Positions 1-12,800 of a stretch of 64,000 nucleotides of DNA are shown one piece after another. The notes under the pieces are model-generated. The model was not told where the DNA came from. It did not search any database and worked only from the letters and a program-made list of their open reading frames with translations. Position 1 is the first letter of the stretch. Each line of letters begins with the position of its first letter. This stretch comes from Lycorma delicatula (taxonomy: Eukaryota > Arthropoda > Insecta > Hemiptera > Fulgoridae), in NCBI RefSeq assembly GCF_047948215.1, contig NC_134465.1:42135946-42199945 (forward strand). Reading direction: 5' to 3'. The translations under genes and the position numbers were made by a program.

Positions 1-154
1 GCCGTATTGTTTGTTCATCTGAAAGAATATTTCTGACAATTGTACACTTTCCGAAAATAAAAATTAGATCACAAAACGCTGTTCTCCAAAAGGTCTTTCT
101 TCAAGTGGACACACCATCGTAACTAAGAGTTTAGAGTTACATTTTTGTAAATAT

Positions 155-1950
155 TAAACGAACAAGAAGAAAAGTGTTCAGAAGTGGAAAGAGAAATGAA
201 CATTGGTAAAATAGACGGAGCATACAGGAAAGTTAAGGAAAATTTTGGGGTACATAAATTAAAATCTAATAATGTGTTAAACAAAGATGGTACACCGATT
301 TATAATACGAAAGGGCAAGTCGATAGGTGGGTGGAATATATTGAAGAGTTATACGGAGGAAATGAATTAGAAAATGGTGTTATAGAGGAAGAAGAGGAAG
401 TTAAGGAGGATGAAATGCGAGAAACAATACTGAGATCTGAATTTAAGAGAGCATTAAAAGATTTAAATGGCAGAAAGGCTCCTGGAATAGACGGAATACC
501 TGTAGAATTACTGCGCAGTGCAGGTGAGGAAGCGATTGATAGATTATACAAACTGGTGTGTAATATTTATGAAAAAGGGGAATTTCCGTCAGACTTCAAA
601 AAAAGTGTTATAGTTATGATACCAAAGAAAGCAGGGGCAGATAAATGTGAAGAATATAGAACAATTAGTTTAACTAGTCATGCATCAAAAATCTTAACTA
701 GAATTTTATACAGAAGAATTGAGAGGAGAGTGGAAGAAGTGTTAGGAGAAGACCAATTTGGTTTCAGGAAAAGTATAGGGACAAGGGAAGCAATTTTAGG
801 CCTCAGATTAATAGTAGAAGGAAGATTAAAGAAAAACAAACCAACATACTTGGCGTTTATAGACCTAGAAAAGGCTTTCGATAACGTAGACTGGAATAAA
901 ATGTTCAGCATTTTAAAAAAACTAGGGTTCAAATACAGAGATAGAAGAACAATTGCTAACATGTACAGGAACCAAACAGCAACAATAACAATTGAAGAAC
1001 ATAAGAAAGAAGCCCTAATAAGAAAGGGAGTCCGACAAGGATGTTCCCTATCTCCATTACTTTTTAATCTTTACATGGAACTAGCAGTTAATGATGTTAA
1101 ATAACAATTTAGATCCGGAGTAACAGTACAAGGTGAAAAGATAAAGATGCTATGATTTTCTGATGATATAGTAATTCTAGCCGAGAGTAAAAAGGATTTA
1201 GAAGAAACAATGAACGGCATAGATGAAGTTCTACGCAAGAACTATCGCATGAAAATAAACAAGAACAAAACAAAAGTAATGAAATGTAGTAGAAATAACA
1301 AAGATGGACCACTGAATGTGAAAATAGGAGGACAAAAGATTATGGAGGTAGAAGAATTTTGTTATTTGGGAAGTAAAATTACTAAAGATGGACGAAGCAG
1401 GAGCGATATAAAATGCCGAATAGCACAAGCTAAACGAGCCTTCAGTAAGAAATATAATTTGTTTACATCAAAAATTAATTTAAATGTCAGGAAAAGATTT
1501 TTGAAAGTGTATGTTTGGAGTGTCGCTTTATATGGAAGTGAAACTTGGACGATCGGAGTATCTGAGAAGAAAAGATTAGAAGCTTTTGAAATGTGGTGCT
1601 ATAGGAGAATGTTAAAAATCAGATGGGTGGATAAAGTGACAAACGAAGAGGTATTGCGGCAAATAGATGAAGAAAGAAGCATTTGGAAAAATATAGTTAA
1701 AAGAAGAGACAGACTTATAGGCCACATACTAAGGCATCCTGGAATAGTCGCTTTAATATTGGAAGGACAGGTAGAAGGGAAAAATTGTGTAGGCAGGCCA
1801 CGTTTGGAGTATGTAAAACAAATTGTTGGGGATGTAGGATGTAGAGGGTATACTGAAATGAAACGACTAGCACTAGATAGGGAATCTTGGAGAGCTGCAT
1901 CAAACCAGTCAAATGACTGAAAACAAAAAAAAAAAAATAATAAACGAACA
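155..1950 (+). mobile_element. 5'-truncated RTE-like non-LTR retrotransposon with 10-bp target-site duplication
   Basis: The element body is 165-1940. The 10 bases TAAACGAACA lie immediately before it (155-164) and immediately after its A-rich tail (1941-1950), which is the target-site duplication expected from target-primed reverse transcription. The open frame is already coding at the 5' junction and no endonuclease domain is present, so the copy is 5' truncated inside the endonuclease-RT linker. It ends in an A-rich tail just after the ORF stop at 1918-1920. The RT type resembles insect RTE-like proteins often annotated as craniofacial development protein 2-like; the clade is inferred. The short exact duplication and long open frame suggest a fairly young insertion. 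Confidence 0.9.
172..1920 (+). pseudogene. Reverse transcriptase ORF with two in-frame stops
   Basis: One continuous frame runs from the truncated 5' end to TGA at 1918-1920, broken by TAA at 1102-1104 and TGA at 1153-1155. RT motifs in order are GRKAPGIDGIP near 471-502, the catalytic block FIDLEKAFDNVDW near 856-894, RQGCSLSPLLFNLYME near 1034-1080, and FSDDIVILAES near 1156-1188, which corresponds to the F/YxDD catalytic motif. A C-terminal YGSETWTI block and a GRPRLEYVKQI block follow. The reading frame needs no frameshift; only the two nonsense changes break it, both between the RQG and DD motifs. It replicated its parent element by copying RNA at nicked DNA; this copy cannot make a whole RT. 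Confidence 0.88.
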
Positions 1951-4498
1951 GCTGACTAACACTCTTCATAAGGTGGCCAACTAACACTTACAAAAGTTTC
2001 AATTGCACATTAAGTGCTTCTTCCTTCACTAAAAATGTTTGTCTGTTTAATTACTGAATCACTCTCATATATGACCGACTATAAGGAAACTGACTACGAT
2101 TGTAAATTCTGTGTGACTGATAATGATATTAAAACATTTAACAAATGTGAATATTGTATTTGACAATCCACAGAATTTATAATTATACAGCATGATAATG
2201 CCAGTAAATAAAATGTACTTTTATGCCATACGTATTTCATTTGACTATCTCTTTTTATTTGCAAGTAATGATCAGCTATCCCACGATATGATTTTAGCTA
2301 TCCCACATTTTTTTATAAATTCTACTGTTTGCCTTCCTCTTTAGTTTTTACTGTCTATACATTCCCCAACTAACAAATTAAATAAACCTTAATTTCTTAA
2401 CCTTTTCAGATCATTTACTCTTGGAACTGATTATGTACAACGTCATTTTTAAAACGCTGTTACAAAATCATTTTATCTTGCATCTAAGTCAGTTATTTTG
2501 TTTTATATTCACAAAGGAATCAGTTTTATTACACAATTTGAACGGCATTTATACGATGTAAAATGTTAGACTAGAAAGAATATGACCATTTTTTCTCAGA
2601 AATGTGCTTGTGGTTGTGTGTGTGTGTGTGACTTGTCTATTATAATTGCCATGACGATTATGGATTTATTTATTATTTACAAAAATAGCTTATCTTAGTA
2701 GCAACATATCGATGTATTGAAACACATAATAAAATGTCACATAATTGTGAAACAAATAATAAATAAATGTATCATAAATTATGATATACAGCACACACAA
2801 AAAAAAGGAATTTGTGGTCATAAATACGTCACTTTTACTTGAGGTCTATAAATATCTTTTCTGACAAATGATATCGGTAAACATGTAACACAACGATTCG
2901 TAATGAATAACACTATACAGTAAAAATTGTTTTTTGTCAATCTGAATACCTTTTTCAGTGGTGGGGATTTTTATAAAATGTACTTTTCTGAATCTGCTTT
3001 CACTTATACTAACATGTGATTTATGACACGGGTTTTTCATCATATTTTGCACAATTTTCAACCGATTTGCTTGAAAGTTATTTTTAAAATCAACAAGCAA
3101 TGTTTCATAACACAAAGCAAAAAAAAAAAAAAATTCGCTAATAAAAAAACGCGGTAGAAATGAGCAAAAAAAATTCTGCAATTAAATTATTGTAATTTTT
3201 GTACTGTTTCAATTTTTTTTTTGTTACAGGCATAAAAATATCTAATCGTAACTTTTTTTTTTGTCAGAATCTGTTAAATCTTTTTATATATTGTAATTTT
3301 TTTCACAAGAGGGTAGCATAAGACTATGAAGGGAGATAATCAGATACCAACATATTTTCGCAGAGCGCTAATCAAGCACAGATCATTGTGATGGGAGAAG
3401 GTTAATATATAGCCAACAAACATATTAACTCTTTAAAAAATTTTTCCATGAACTTTACTCCTCTCCTACTCATTTTGACATCGTTTAATTTCAAATTTGA
3501 TCAGCTTAATTTTCAACTTCCTCCATATCCACCAGATTTCTCCATTTTTTTACTCTATATTTCGCTACCTTAAAGTGCTACAAATATTTTAAATTTGCTA
3601 CTTTTTTTTAATTTTTACATTTGTTACTATCAAAAAAATTCAAAACACCGCCTCATAAAAAATTCTCTTAACAGTGGTCTGGGATTTCTAACACGACCAA
3701 TTACCAGGAAACCAGGTCAACTGTAAATTCTATGTTTTACATAAACATCTTAGATATGTGTGTTGTTCTGTTTTTGACAATCCACACAGTTGCTAATTAT
3801 GCAACACGATAATGCATGAGCACATACATTTATCATCTGTATGTTACTTACTGAAAACACAGTTACAAATGAGTAACATACAGTGCACCTTCATCTGACT
3901 AGTATTATTAACAGTACTTAAGATATATGCTGCATACCATCCATCAGAAGTTAAGATTATTAACCAACTGATTTCACGAAAAGAGAGCATTCTAAATTTG
4001 ATTTTTTTACGTATCATCAAATTTACTCTCTGCCAAGTCCTGTGGCATAACAGTAGCAACTTTGCTTTTCATCCAGATTTGAATGCCAGATAGGCTTGAA
4101 ATTTTTCATACACTGTAAAATTCATTTATATAAAATAACTGTAATTAGATGGAAGACTGTTGTTGCTTCAAGAAAAAATAAATAATTTGAAAATATTTTT
4201 TTTCATTTATCATAATCATGGTACTGCATTATTACAGTATAATTATATGCGGTATTTTCTCATTCTAATATTAAATATATTTTTATGAAAAATTCAAGAA
4301 AATAGAGTTAAAATCTTGGGATAAAAAATAATACACTGTTCATGGTCCAAAAAATCTGAGATTCATTCTAAAGTTTTTACATTATTTCTACCCATTTGCC
4401 TTATTTTTATCATCAAGTAAGGGTTTTTGGATTTGGCATTTCTGGTAAATATTTCAAAATATATTTGGATTTCTGGTAAATAGCTTGTTTTCAAAATG
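1951..4498. other. Intergenic DNA without recognised genes
   Basis: AT-rich sequence with homopolymer tracts and a GT dinucleotide run at about 2615-2630. The open frames here are short and show no domain I recognise. Confidence 0.6.
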
Positions 4499-5782
4499 TA
4501 CAAGGGTCATTCAAAAGTTCGCAAACTGACAAAGAAAGTACAAGATTTTTGAAATTTTTTTATTGTTCAACAAAATCATTTTGCAATTCAATACATTTAG
4601 ACCAACAACGTCACAACCTTTTAATATCTTCAATAAAATGCGATCTGTTAAGATTTGCAAAATAAATTGTTATTTTGGATTTGACCTTACCATTTGAATG
4701 GATCTTCATCTAGCAAACCATTTCTTCAGCTTTGGGAAAAGGAAATATCCAATAGGAGCCAAAAGTGGTATATTCAGCACATGTATAAACACTTCAAAGT
4801 ATAGGTTATGAAGTTTTGTAGCAACAACCTGAGATGTATATGCAGACGGATTATTATGGTGAAAGAGCTCTTTATTTTTGACTAGATGCAGATGTATAGC
4901 CTGGATAGCACCCTTCAGTCGGTCCAGTAATGAATGGTAATATTCTCAAGTAATGGTCCTGCCTTTTTCTTGGTAATCTATAAGCAATGTACCACAGAAA
5001 CTAAAAACTAGGAGTAACCATGACTTTTCCTACAGGTAGAACCATTTTTGTTTTTCTTTGGTTCACTTTCACCTACTTTCCACCCATTGTTGGGCTGTTC
5101 GTTGTTTGATCTCTGGCATGTAACAGTGAATCCGTGTTTCTTCAACTGTTATGAAATGTCGAAGAAACTAAGCAGAATCACATTTAAAGAAGTCAAAACT
5201 ACCTTGAGAACTATTCAGTCAAATGCATTTTCAGTTGAGTAACAAATGTGACATCCATAGAGCAAAAAGTTTCATGCCCAAAACATTGTGTAAAATGTGG
5301 TAGACACAGTCTGTCAAGATGTTTGCAATGCTAGCGAGTCTGCATACTTTCAGTAGGTGTTCAATTAATAAGGGGTTGGGTTTTTGTGGCGCTTTTGTAG
5401 GTCATTGCGGTTTCTGACTGTCCCAAGCGTTCATCATCATCTTAAATGAATATACAATAACATGTAAATTCAGCGGTCCATTAAAAATGGAAGTGGAAGA
5501 ATCCTTTACAATGGAATTTAGCTCTTTCTGTGTTTGTGTACATTAAACTTTTTAAAACAAGTACTTTTATAACAGCTCAGACTTCAATTTTATATATTTT
5601 TCATAAAAAATCAAAAGTTGCTTGCTTTACTCAATCGTCACAAACAAGCAACTAATGGCACGAGTCTGAAACATTATAGCACAGCATTTACAGGATCACA
5701 TTTGTCAAATATCATAGCATTTGGTTGGTTATATTTGCAAAACATCTCTGTCAGGCTAAAAACTTTCTGAATGATCCTCACA
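4499..5782 (-). mobile_element. Degenerate mariner element with terminal inverted repeats
   Basis: The left end at 4501-4530 (CAAGGGTCATTCAAAAGTTC...) matches the reverse complement of the right end at 5750-5780 over about 30 bp with several mismatches, which gives a mariner-sized unit of about 1.28 kb. On the minus strand, remnants of the transposase C-terminal half can be read: LFHHNNPSAYTS near 4827-4862 (family HDNAxxHTS) and LAPIGYFLFPKLKKWF near 4708-4760 (family LAPxDYxLFPxLKKWL). The third catalytic Asp position reads as Ile-Gly, and frames are broken, so the element is dead. Confidence 0.75.
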
Positions 5783-6751
5783 TAATTTTTTGACCTCATT
5801 TTTTTTTAAATAAAAAATTAAAGATGTAAAATAAAATAAATTTACAAAGAATAAAATTGACTTAAAAACAAAAGCCTGAAAATATAAAAATTCTTTTAAT
5901 TTCAATATTTTGAACGCAAAATAAGCTGTTGGTAATTACTTTGATTTGGCCATCTGCAAAAGTTAAAATTTCAAGAAAAACAAAAAATGTATTAATAATT
6001 ATTTATTACACTGGTTTTTATAAGCTAATCTTATTTTTTAATTTATTAAAGAAGATAAATAATAAAACAATAATTCTTAACAATATATTTATTTCAAATG
6101 AAAAAAATATGTATACATATACGTATGTATAAAATATATATATACACAATCAAAATTTTCACTTTCACACAATCCAAAAATGAAAACAGAATTAATATAT
6201 ATATTATTTGAATAATATAATAATTATATACAGAAAAACACAATTTGTTTCATAAAAAAACAAACAAACAAAACAAAAGTATTAAAAATATAATAATATG
6301 CAAAAATAACACCAATCATATTTATTTATATTATTATTACTGCTGAATGACTGACTTGTTTCGCTGTTTAACTAATAAAATACAATATTATAATATTATT
6401 ATTAAAATCAGCGAATATTAATATTATTATGCACAATATATATGAAATATACAATGATGACAGATTACAAAAATATTTTCACTTGTTAACTATAAATAAT
6501 TATTAGTACATGTAAACATGTTTTTTTGTTTTTTTTTATAACAATTTTTTTACAAGTTCATCACAAAAGTGTATGTAATTAAAGTGAATGTGTATGTATA
6601 ACATCACTGAAATCATCGTTTCATAATAACTATAAAAAACATATATATGTATATTGAAATACACACGTGTGTAATGATGAGATTTGTGGTAGCGATAATG
6701 AAAATGATTTTTTAAAAAATATTGTTTATTTTACCTTTAATAATGAATATT
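5783..6751. other. AT-rich 3' flank of LAMTOR1
   Basis: No coding sequence recognised. It is very AT-rich with many TTTATT hexamers (AATAAA on the minus strand), the nearest at 6725-6730, so the true LAMTOR1 poly(A) site cannot be chosen from sequence alone. Confidence 0.5.
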
Positions 6752-6844
6752 TCACGGAATTCTAAATGGTACAACTAAATTTTCTTTATGTTCGACTTTA
6801 ACTTCTGATAATGCAACATTGGCTTTATCCATCATATTTGTTAT
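6752..6844 (-). CDS. LAMTOR1: LAMTOR1 exon 5 (C-terminus and stop)
   Basis: Encodes ITNMMDKANVALSEVKVEHK and ENLVVPFRIP followed by TGA at 6754-6752. Acceptor TTATTTTTCAG. The closing FRIP/FGIP motif is typical of the family and fixes the end of the gene. Confidence 0.94.
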   Translation of the reverse strand: MTNMMDKANVALSEVKVEHKENLVVPFRIP

Positions 6845-9800
6845 CTGAAAAATAAAAACATCTTTATTAGTATTTATAAAATTCATCAGAGTTTATAAAT
6901 TCTATAAATAGATTATAGGAGCATCTGCTACATTTCATTTTTCTAGATTAACCCATATTTTGGCGTGCTCTGATGCACTGGTTGTAAAATCATTTCTTAC
7001 TGATTTCTTAGGTTTATAGAATCTTCTGAATCACATATATAATTTTTTACCATCAGGAATATTTATTTATTGATTTATGAAATGTTGCGAAAATCCATCT
7101 TCAACCAGAAAGGGTGTCTTCACTAACACAATCTCGATTTAGCTTACTATTTTTTTATATTTTTACAAATCTACATAAAAACTAAACAAAACAGAAATTA
7201 GGATATAATATAAATGAAATGTTTACATTTTATTTCAGTACACAATAAACATATCACGTTTATTTTTTATTGTAATCAATAAAACATTTTGGGTGAAGTC
7301 AACTATACCCTTATTACATGAAAATACCGCTGTACTATTATATTGTCGGCAGCAAATTCTATTATTTATCACATATGAAAAAACATGTTATTAATACAAT
7401 GTTTAATGTAAATAATTGACCTAATTTTGCAAACAGTGATGTGTATGTGTATAGTGATTTTTTCCACCTACACATACATTGGTTGTGAAAAATCAACTGA
7501 TAATTTTAATGTATTAATAAATATAGACTAGAAGAGTAATTATAATTGTATTTAAAAAATAGGATTGTATTTAATGTGTACATTATTGCATATTTAAAAA
7601 GATGTTTTTTCTATACTTAATACATTTTTTACTTTCATATATTATTTATTTGTATTAATTTCTCTCTCGTGTTTATCTTTTATAAGATGAAAAAACTAAT
7701 TCTTCATTCATCTGCTATTAAGATAACTGAAAGGAAGGGTATCACTCGTGAGCTTTATAAGCAAGCTAGATTCAATTATCTGACATGAAATGTAAAGCTC
7801 AAGGCCATCGTTGATTTGTATCAGACCGACCTAGCGGTGATACCATATGCAAATATTAATAAAAATTATAAGTTATGATTTATACTGTCATTATAAATCA
7901 CAGTAATAAATCATAATAATGACAGTATAAATCGTTTTACCGAATTTGCATTTGCGAAACTGCAAAAAAGTAAAATCACAGGTCATCAAAGCTCTTGAGC
8001 CTATTTTGAAAATGATAAGATGAAATGTTTTCAAGCAGATAATGGTAGAGCATTCAATTTCAAGACTGAATCACTTATGAAGAAATATTATACAAATTTA
8101 TATTCCACTTACAGTCATAGAAAAGCTTCTATAGTGGACACACTTTAATAGAACTCTGAAGAACAAAATGTGGTGTGTTTACTGAAAGGGATAATTACAG
8201 GGGAATTTGATATTTTAGATGAGAACCACTAAAGAGTACAACAATTTGTGCCACAGAACTGTAGGTATAGCAAAGTGCGACAATAGTGCAGGAACTTTAA
8301 AGCAGGACGTACAGAAGTTCAAGCGAACCTTCTCCAACAGAAAGTGTATGGCTACTGTGTTCTGGGACCGAAATGGAGTTCTCTTGGTGGAATTCATGGA
8401 ACATGGCACGACCATCACTGCAGCCTCATACTGCATGACTCTTCAACGTCTACAAAGGGCAATTCAGAATAAGCGGAGAGGAATGTTGTCATCAGGTATT
8501 GCCTTTCTCCATGACAATGCTCGGCCGCACACTGCAGCAGTAACAAAGAAGCTCCTGTAGCGTTTTCGTTGGGAAATGTTTGATCACCCACCATACAGCC
8601 CGGACTTGGCTCCATCCGATTTTCATCTCTTTGCTCACATGAAACGCTGGCTAGGAGGACAACATTTTGGCTCAGACATCGAGCTGCAGACCGGCGTAGA
8701 AACATGGCTGAAAACACAGGTGGCTCCGTTCTATGACGAGGGTATTGGAAAGTTGGTACAACGCAACAACAAATGTCTAAATCGGAGTGGCGACTATGTA
8801 GAGAAATAGCGTAACTATGTAAGTACTTGTTATAAATAAAAAATTTTTTATTTTCACTGTGGTTTTAATTTCGTGACCGATCGGACCCTGCAAAAAAAAT
8901 AACTCTCATATAATAACTTGACTGTGGATGTAGCCATCACATTTATTAAAACACCAATTTGTGCTGCTTTCTATTTGCTAACTTTTGAACTAATTCAAAA
9001 ACCTTGTTGCTTGTTAGTACGGTGACAAAATTATTATTTCTTAGGTTATGTGCGTCCACTTATTAACCTAAACGTGTGTTCTGTTTTTGTTTATGTTTTC
9101 ATGATGATTTCTTGTTCATGTGTTTTAAATGATGATGATATTATTAATGCAGTTTTTAATACTGACAGTTTTAATTCGTCTTAGTGGACAGATAAAAATA
9201 TTCAGAATTAATTACACAAAACTGAGAGTGAGGTAAGGGACAGAGGTGATTGTGACGGATTGAGTTTTAGATGAATGGAATGTGTACTACAATGATTTTC
9301 CAAGTTTTTCTAAATTTCTGTATATTCCAGATTGAGGACCACAAAATAACAATTGTAGTGAATCCCTAGAGTAATTCTAAAGCCTGTTTGTGCTGTTTTG
9401 TAACTACAAATAGCACAGAAAAGTTAAAGGGGGAAGAAAGGAAACAGTTTTCTTCTGTAACACATGCACCTGTAAGCCTGGCATTCATCCTTGGGAGTGT
9501 TTTAAAAACTATCCTATCCTAAAAAAATATAAATGAAGTAAGAACTACTTAAAATACCAGTTATATATAAAAATAATTGCTCAAATTTGTATTAAAAAAA
9601 AAGATTAATATTGACATATAGTAGATGATAATGTTAGAAATTATATGCTAGTAGATAGGTAGGTGAGGTATAAAAAATTCAAGGACTAAGGGTTAATGAT
9701 TAAAAAATTTTAATTAACACATTTTAAAATTTTCCAAGGTAAAATTTTCAAACTTATTTTGTAGATGCTGTAGATGCATGAAACAAAATTTCATTAGAGT

Positions 9801-12800
9801 ATCTCAATCTTAAGGTATAAACTTTTATTGAAAAAAGTGGTGAACAGAGGAAAATTTGACCAGATGAATTTTTTGATTTATCTTGATGTCCTGAATCACT
9901 CCATTAAGTTTGGCCAACACCTCTTGGGACACCCTGTACTGTTAATAACAATAAAGAATTTTCAAGTAACCAATTAATAAAAATAATTAAAATACATATT
10001 ATACACGAAACTAGGCTTTTGAATCGGTTTTTGTTAATGAATGAATGAAACATTTTTTTAACCTCATGGCTAAAATTCAGTATATTTCGTGTACATCTCT
10101 ACACAATAATTATATAAAACATTTTTTCCTTAGTGTAAGAAGAATTCATTTCAAAACGTGAAATAAACAAATCAAATGACTAATAACAAAAAAATTAATT
10201 AATTTCATTAGAGAGAAATATCAATGAATTTGCTTTTTTGTTTGTAAAACACACACTATTAGAAATAAAAATATTCTGGTTTAAAAATCCATATTTACTA
10301 AAGATCAACTAATGCAATCAAACTAGATACAAATACATCCTACAAATTATGAAGTTATTAGAACCAAACAATCGATAAGAAATTCAAAAGATATAAAATA
10401 CTACTTACCAAAAAGAAATCACTATTATCAATAGGAGAACTCGACAGCATTTTATCTGGAGCAGGTATATCAACTAATATACAAGGTTGTCTTCTAGGTT
10501 GTGTCCAATGACCAGTAATAGCCGGTACTGTTTGCAGTTTTGTGGCATATATTTTCATACGCTCTAAATATTCATGATGTTCTAAATTATGAGGACCAAG
10601 TGCTGCTACATCTATTACATTCCTGAATACAACATAAGAAAAAAATCATAAAATATAATAATAATAATTATAAATCAGTGCAGTATGCACCTAGCCAATT
10701 GATTAATTCTTATTAAATAAATAAAACAAATAATTTATTTTAATTTTCAACTTTCCTGTTAATTAATAATTGTTATACTTATTGTCAATGTTCTTGGTAT
10801 CAAAAATATTTATGTTTCGATGTTTTATTGATAATTATCATCCTGCAGATTGTAAGGAGGAAAACTAAAAATTAAAATAAATTTTTGTTTTAATTTTTTT
10901 CAAGTTTTATAACACAAAATCTGTCAGTTATCAATTTGTTAATCTTTATTCCTCATGTGTCCCTTACTCCCACATATTCATAAAAGATTTTTATGCTAAT
11001 AATTGTTATATGGAAATAAAATAGTAATCAGCAAACACAAAATTCATTTATTTTTACTAGAATCTTATAAATAATTATTATATTTGTAATTATTATAAAT
11101 AAATTTTATAATAAAAAATTATCTGAGTGATGTACATGTAAAAAGAAATAAAAGTTAAAAAAAAAATCAACAGACTTGGGACCTCCTAATTAAGGAATTG
11201 GAATGTTCATCGCCACTGTTATGATTACAGGTATATAAATACGCTACTTAAGCTCCTACAAAATTTAAATAAATCGACTAAAAAATGGGGCTGAGTTGGA
11301 AGCTGCTGATTTAAAAGCGGAAGCCCTCTCCTTCCATTCTGCAACAGGCTATCACACAAACAATTTAGTTTTTAATATTAAAAAATAACAAGATAATAAA
11401 ACAGCTGACAACACCACAGTTGTAGGACTTTCCTATCATGTGACTATAAAAAAGATATAATTAATATATTGCATATTGAAAAAATTCAACATTATAATTA
11501 CAAGAAAATATTCACTAGAGATTAAAACCACAAATTTCAAATCTGGTATTACTAAAAAAAAGCTTCTACTTCAACAACTTTAAGTATTAAATTGTTTTCA
11601 GCACCAATGAAAATGTATTAATTGATACCTCACACAACTACTGTTACTTTCTACGCAAACCCCAAAGTGGAAGTCAAAGTTAAATGTTATAAAAATCGTT
11701 TAATACAGAAGTCTTGATTACAATAAAAAATGGAAAAGAAAAATGTTACAAATGCATGACTTTTGGTTAGGTCTGGCCACTTGATGGGGTTTGGGGCTCC
11801 CAACTGAGTAATGATTAATTTACATACGTAATCAGATGACAATAGAAGAAACCACAATGAAAAACAACCATCACAGAGATCACAACAAAGCTTCAAAGTT
11901 TAGAGCATTTTTTGGGGTGGGAGTGCAATTTTGCAAATATTTATGTTTTCAAGTATTTTTATTTTTTAACTGTTTACAAATGTGCTTAAGAAAAATTACC
12001 TTAATTTAGCAAAATTTCAAGATACTGAAGGTGACCTTGCTCTACAGCCTCACCCCCTTGACCTTTTAAGTTGAAAATTAAATGGCATCAATGCCCCATA
12101 TATACAAGTAATCTGACCAAGTTTGGTCAAAATCAGACCAAAGTTCTGGAGATATAAGGTGATTTAGAGGCCAACAGCAAACGAACATATGCGCATGCAC
12201 GCACGCACATACGAACATTAACATCTGGAAAATTTCCATCCAGTTTTTTGGGTTCCTTAGGTATCAAAACATCAAGATCTGGTGAAAACCACATATACCC
12301 AAATTGTACCAATTAATTACTTACTTAAAAAGTAAGTAGGTGTACCAATTACAATACTTTCCTTCTAGCTTATAGCTCTGCTGTAGCGCTTTCTAGATGG
12401 GAAAGTAACATTGATTTAGAGCTGAACAAAATAATTATGATTATTGTATTCTGATACGAAAATTCATAAATTTTATGAAATATTCAAATATAAGATGTGG
12501 GACACCATCACCACATGTGAAACACACAAACGTACATATATTTTTGGTTTCCTGAGGTGTCAAAACATCAATATCTGGTGAAAACTGCATATGCCCAAAT
12601 TGGACTGATTACAATATTTTCCCTACCAGAGCTGTAGTTCTGCTATATCTACGCTATCTAGATGGGAAAGTAAAAGTAACAGAGTTCAATAATATCTAGA
12701 AGGGCTCAAATAAGACCTTTAAAAGCGACTACACTGTGGCAACATTCCCTCTGCATAATAAAGTGACATCTGTTATGATATAAGACTTATTTTCAAATTT

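Noticed and set aside
2846..3181. 111-aa minus-strand open frame
   Set aside because: No domain, runs through homopolymer tracts, no relation to neighbouring elements.
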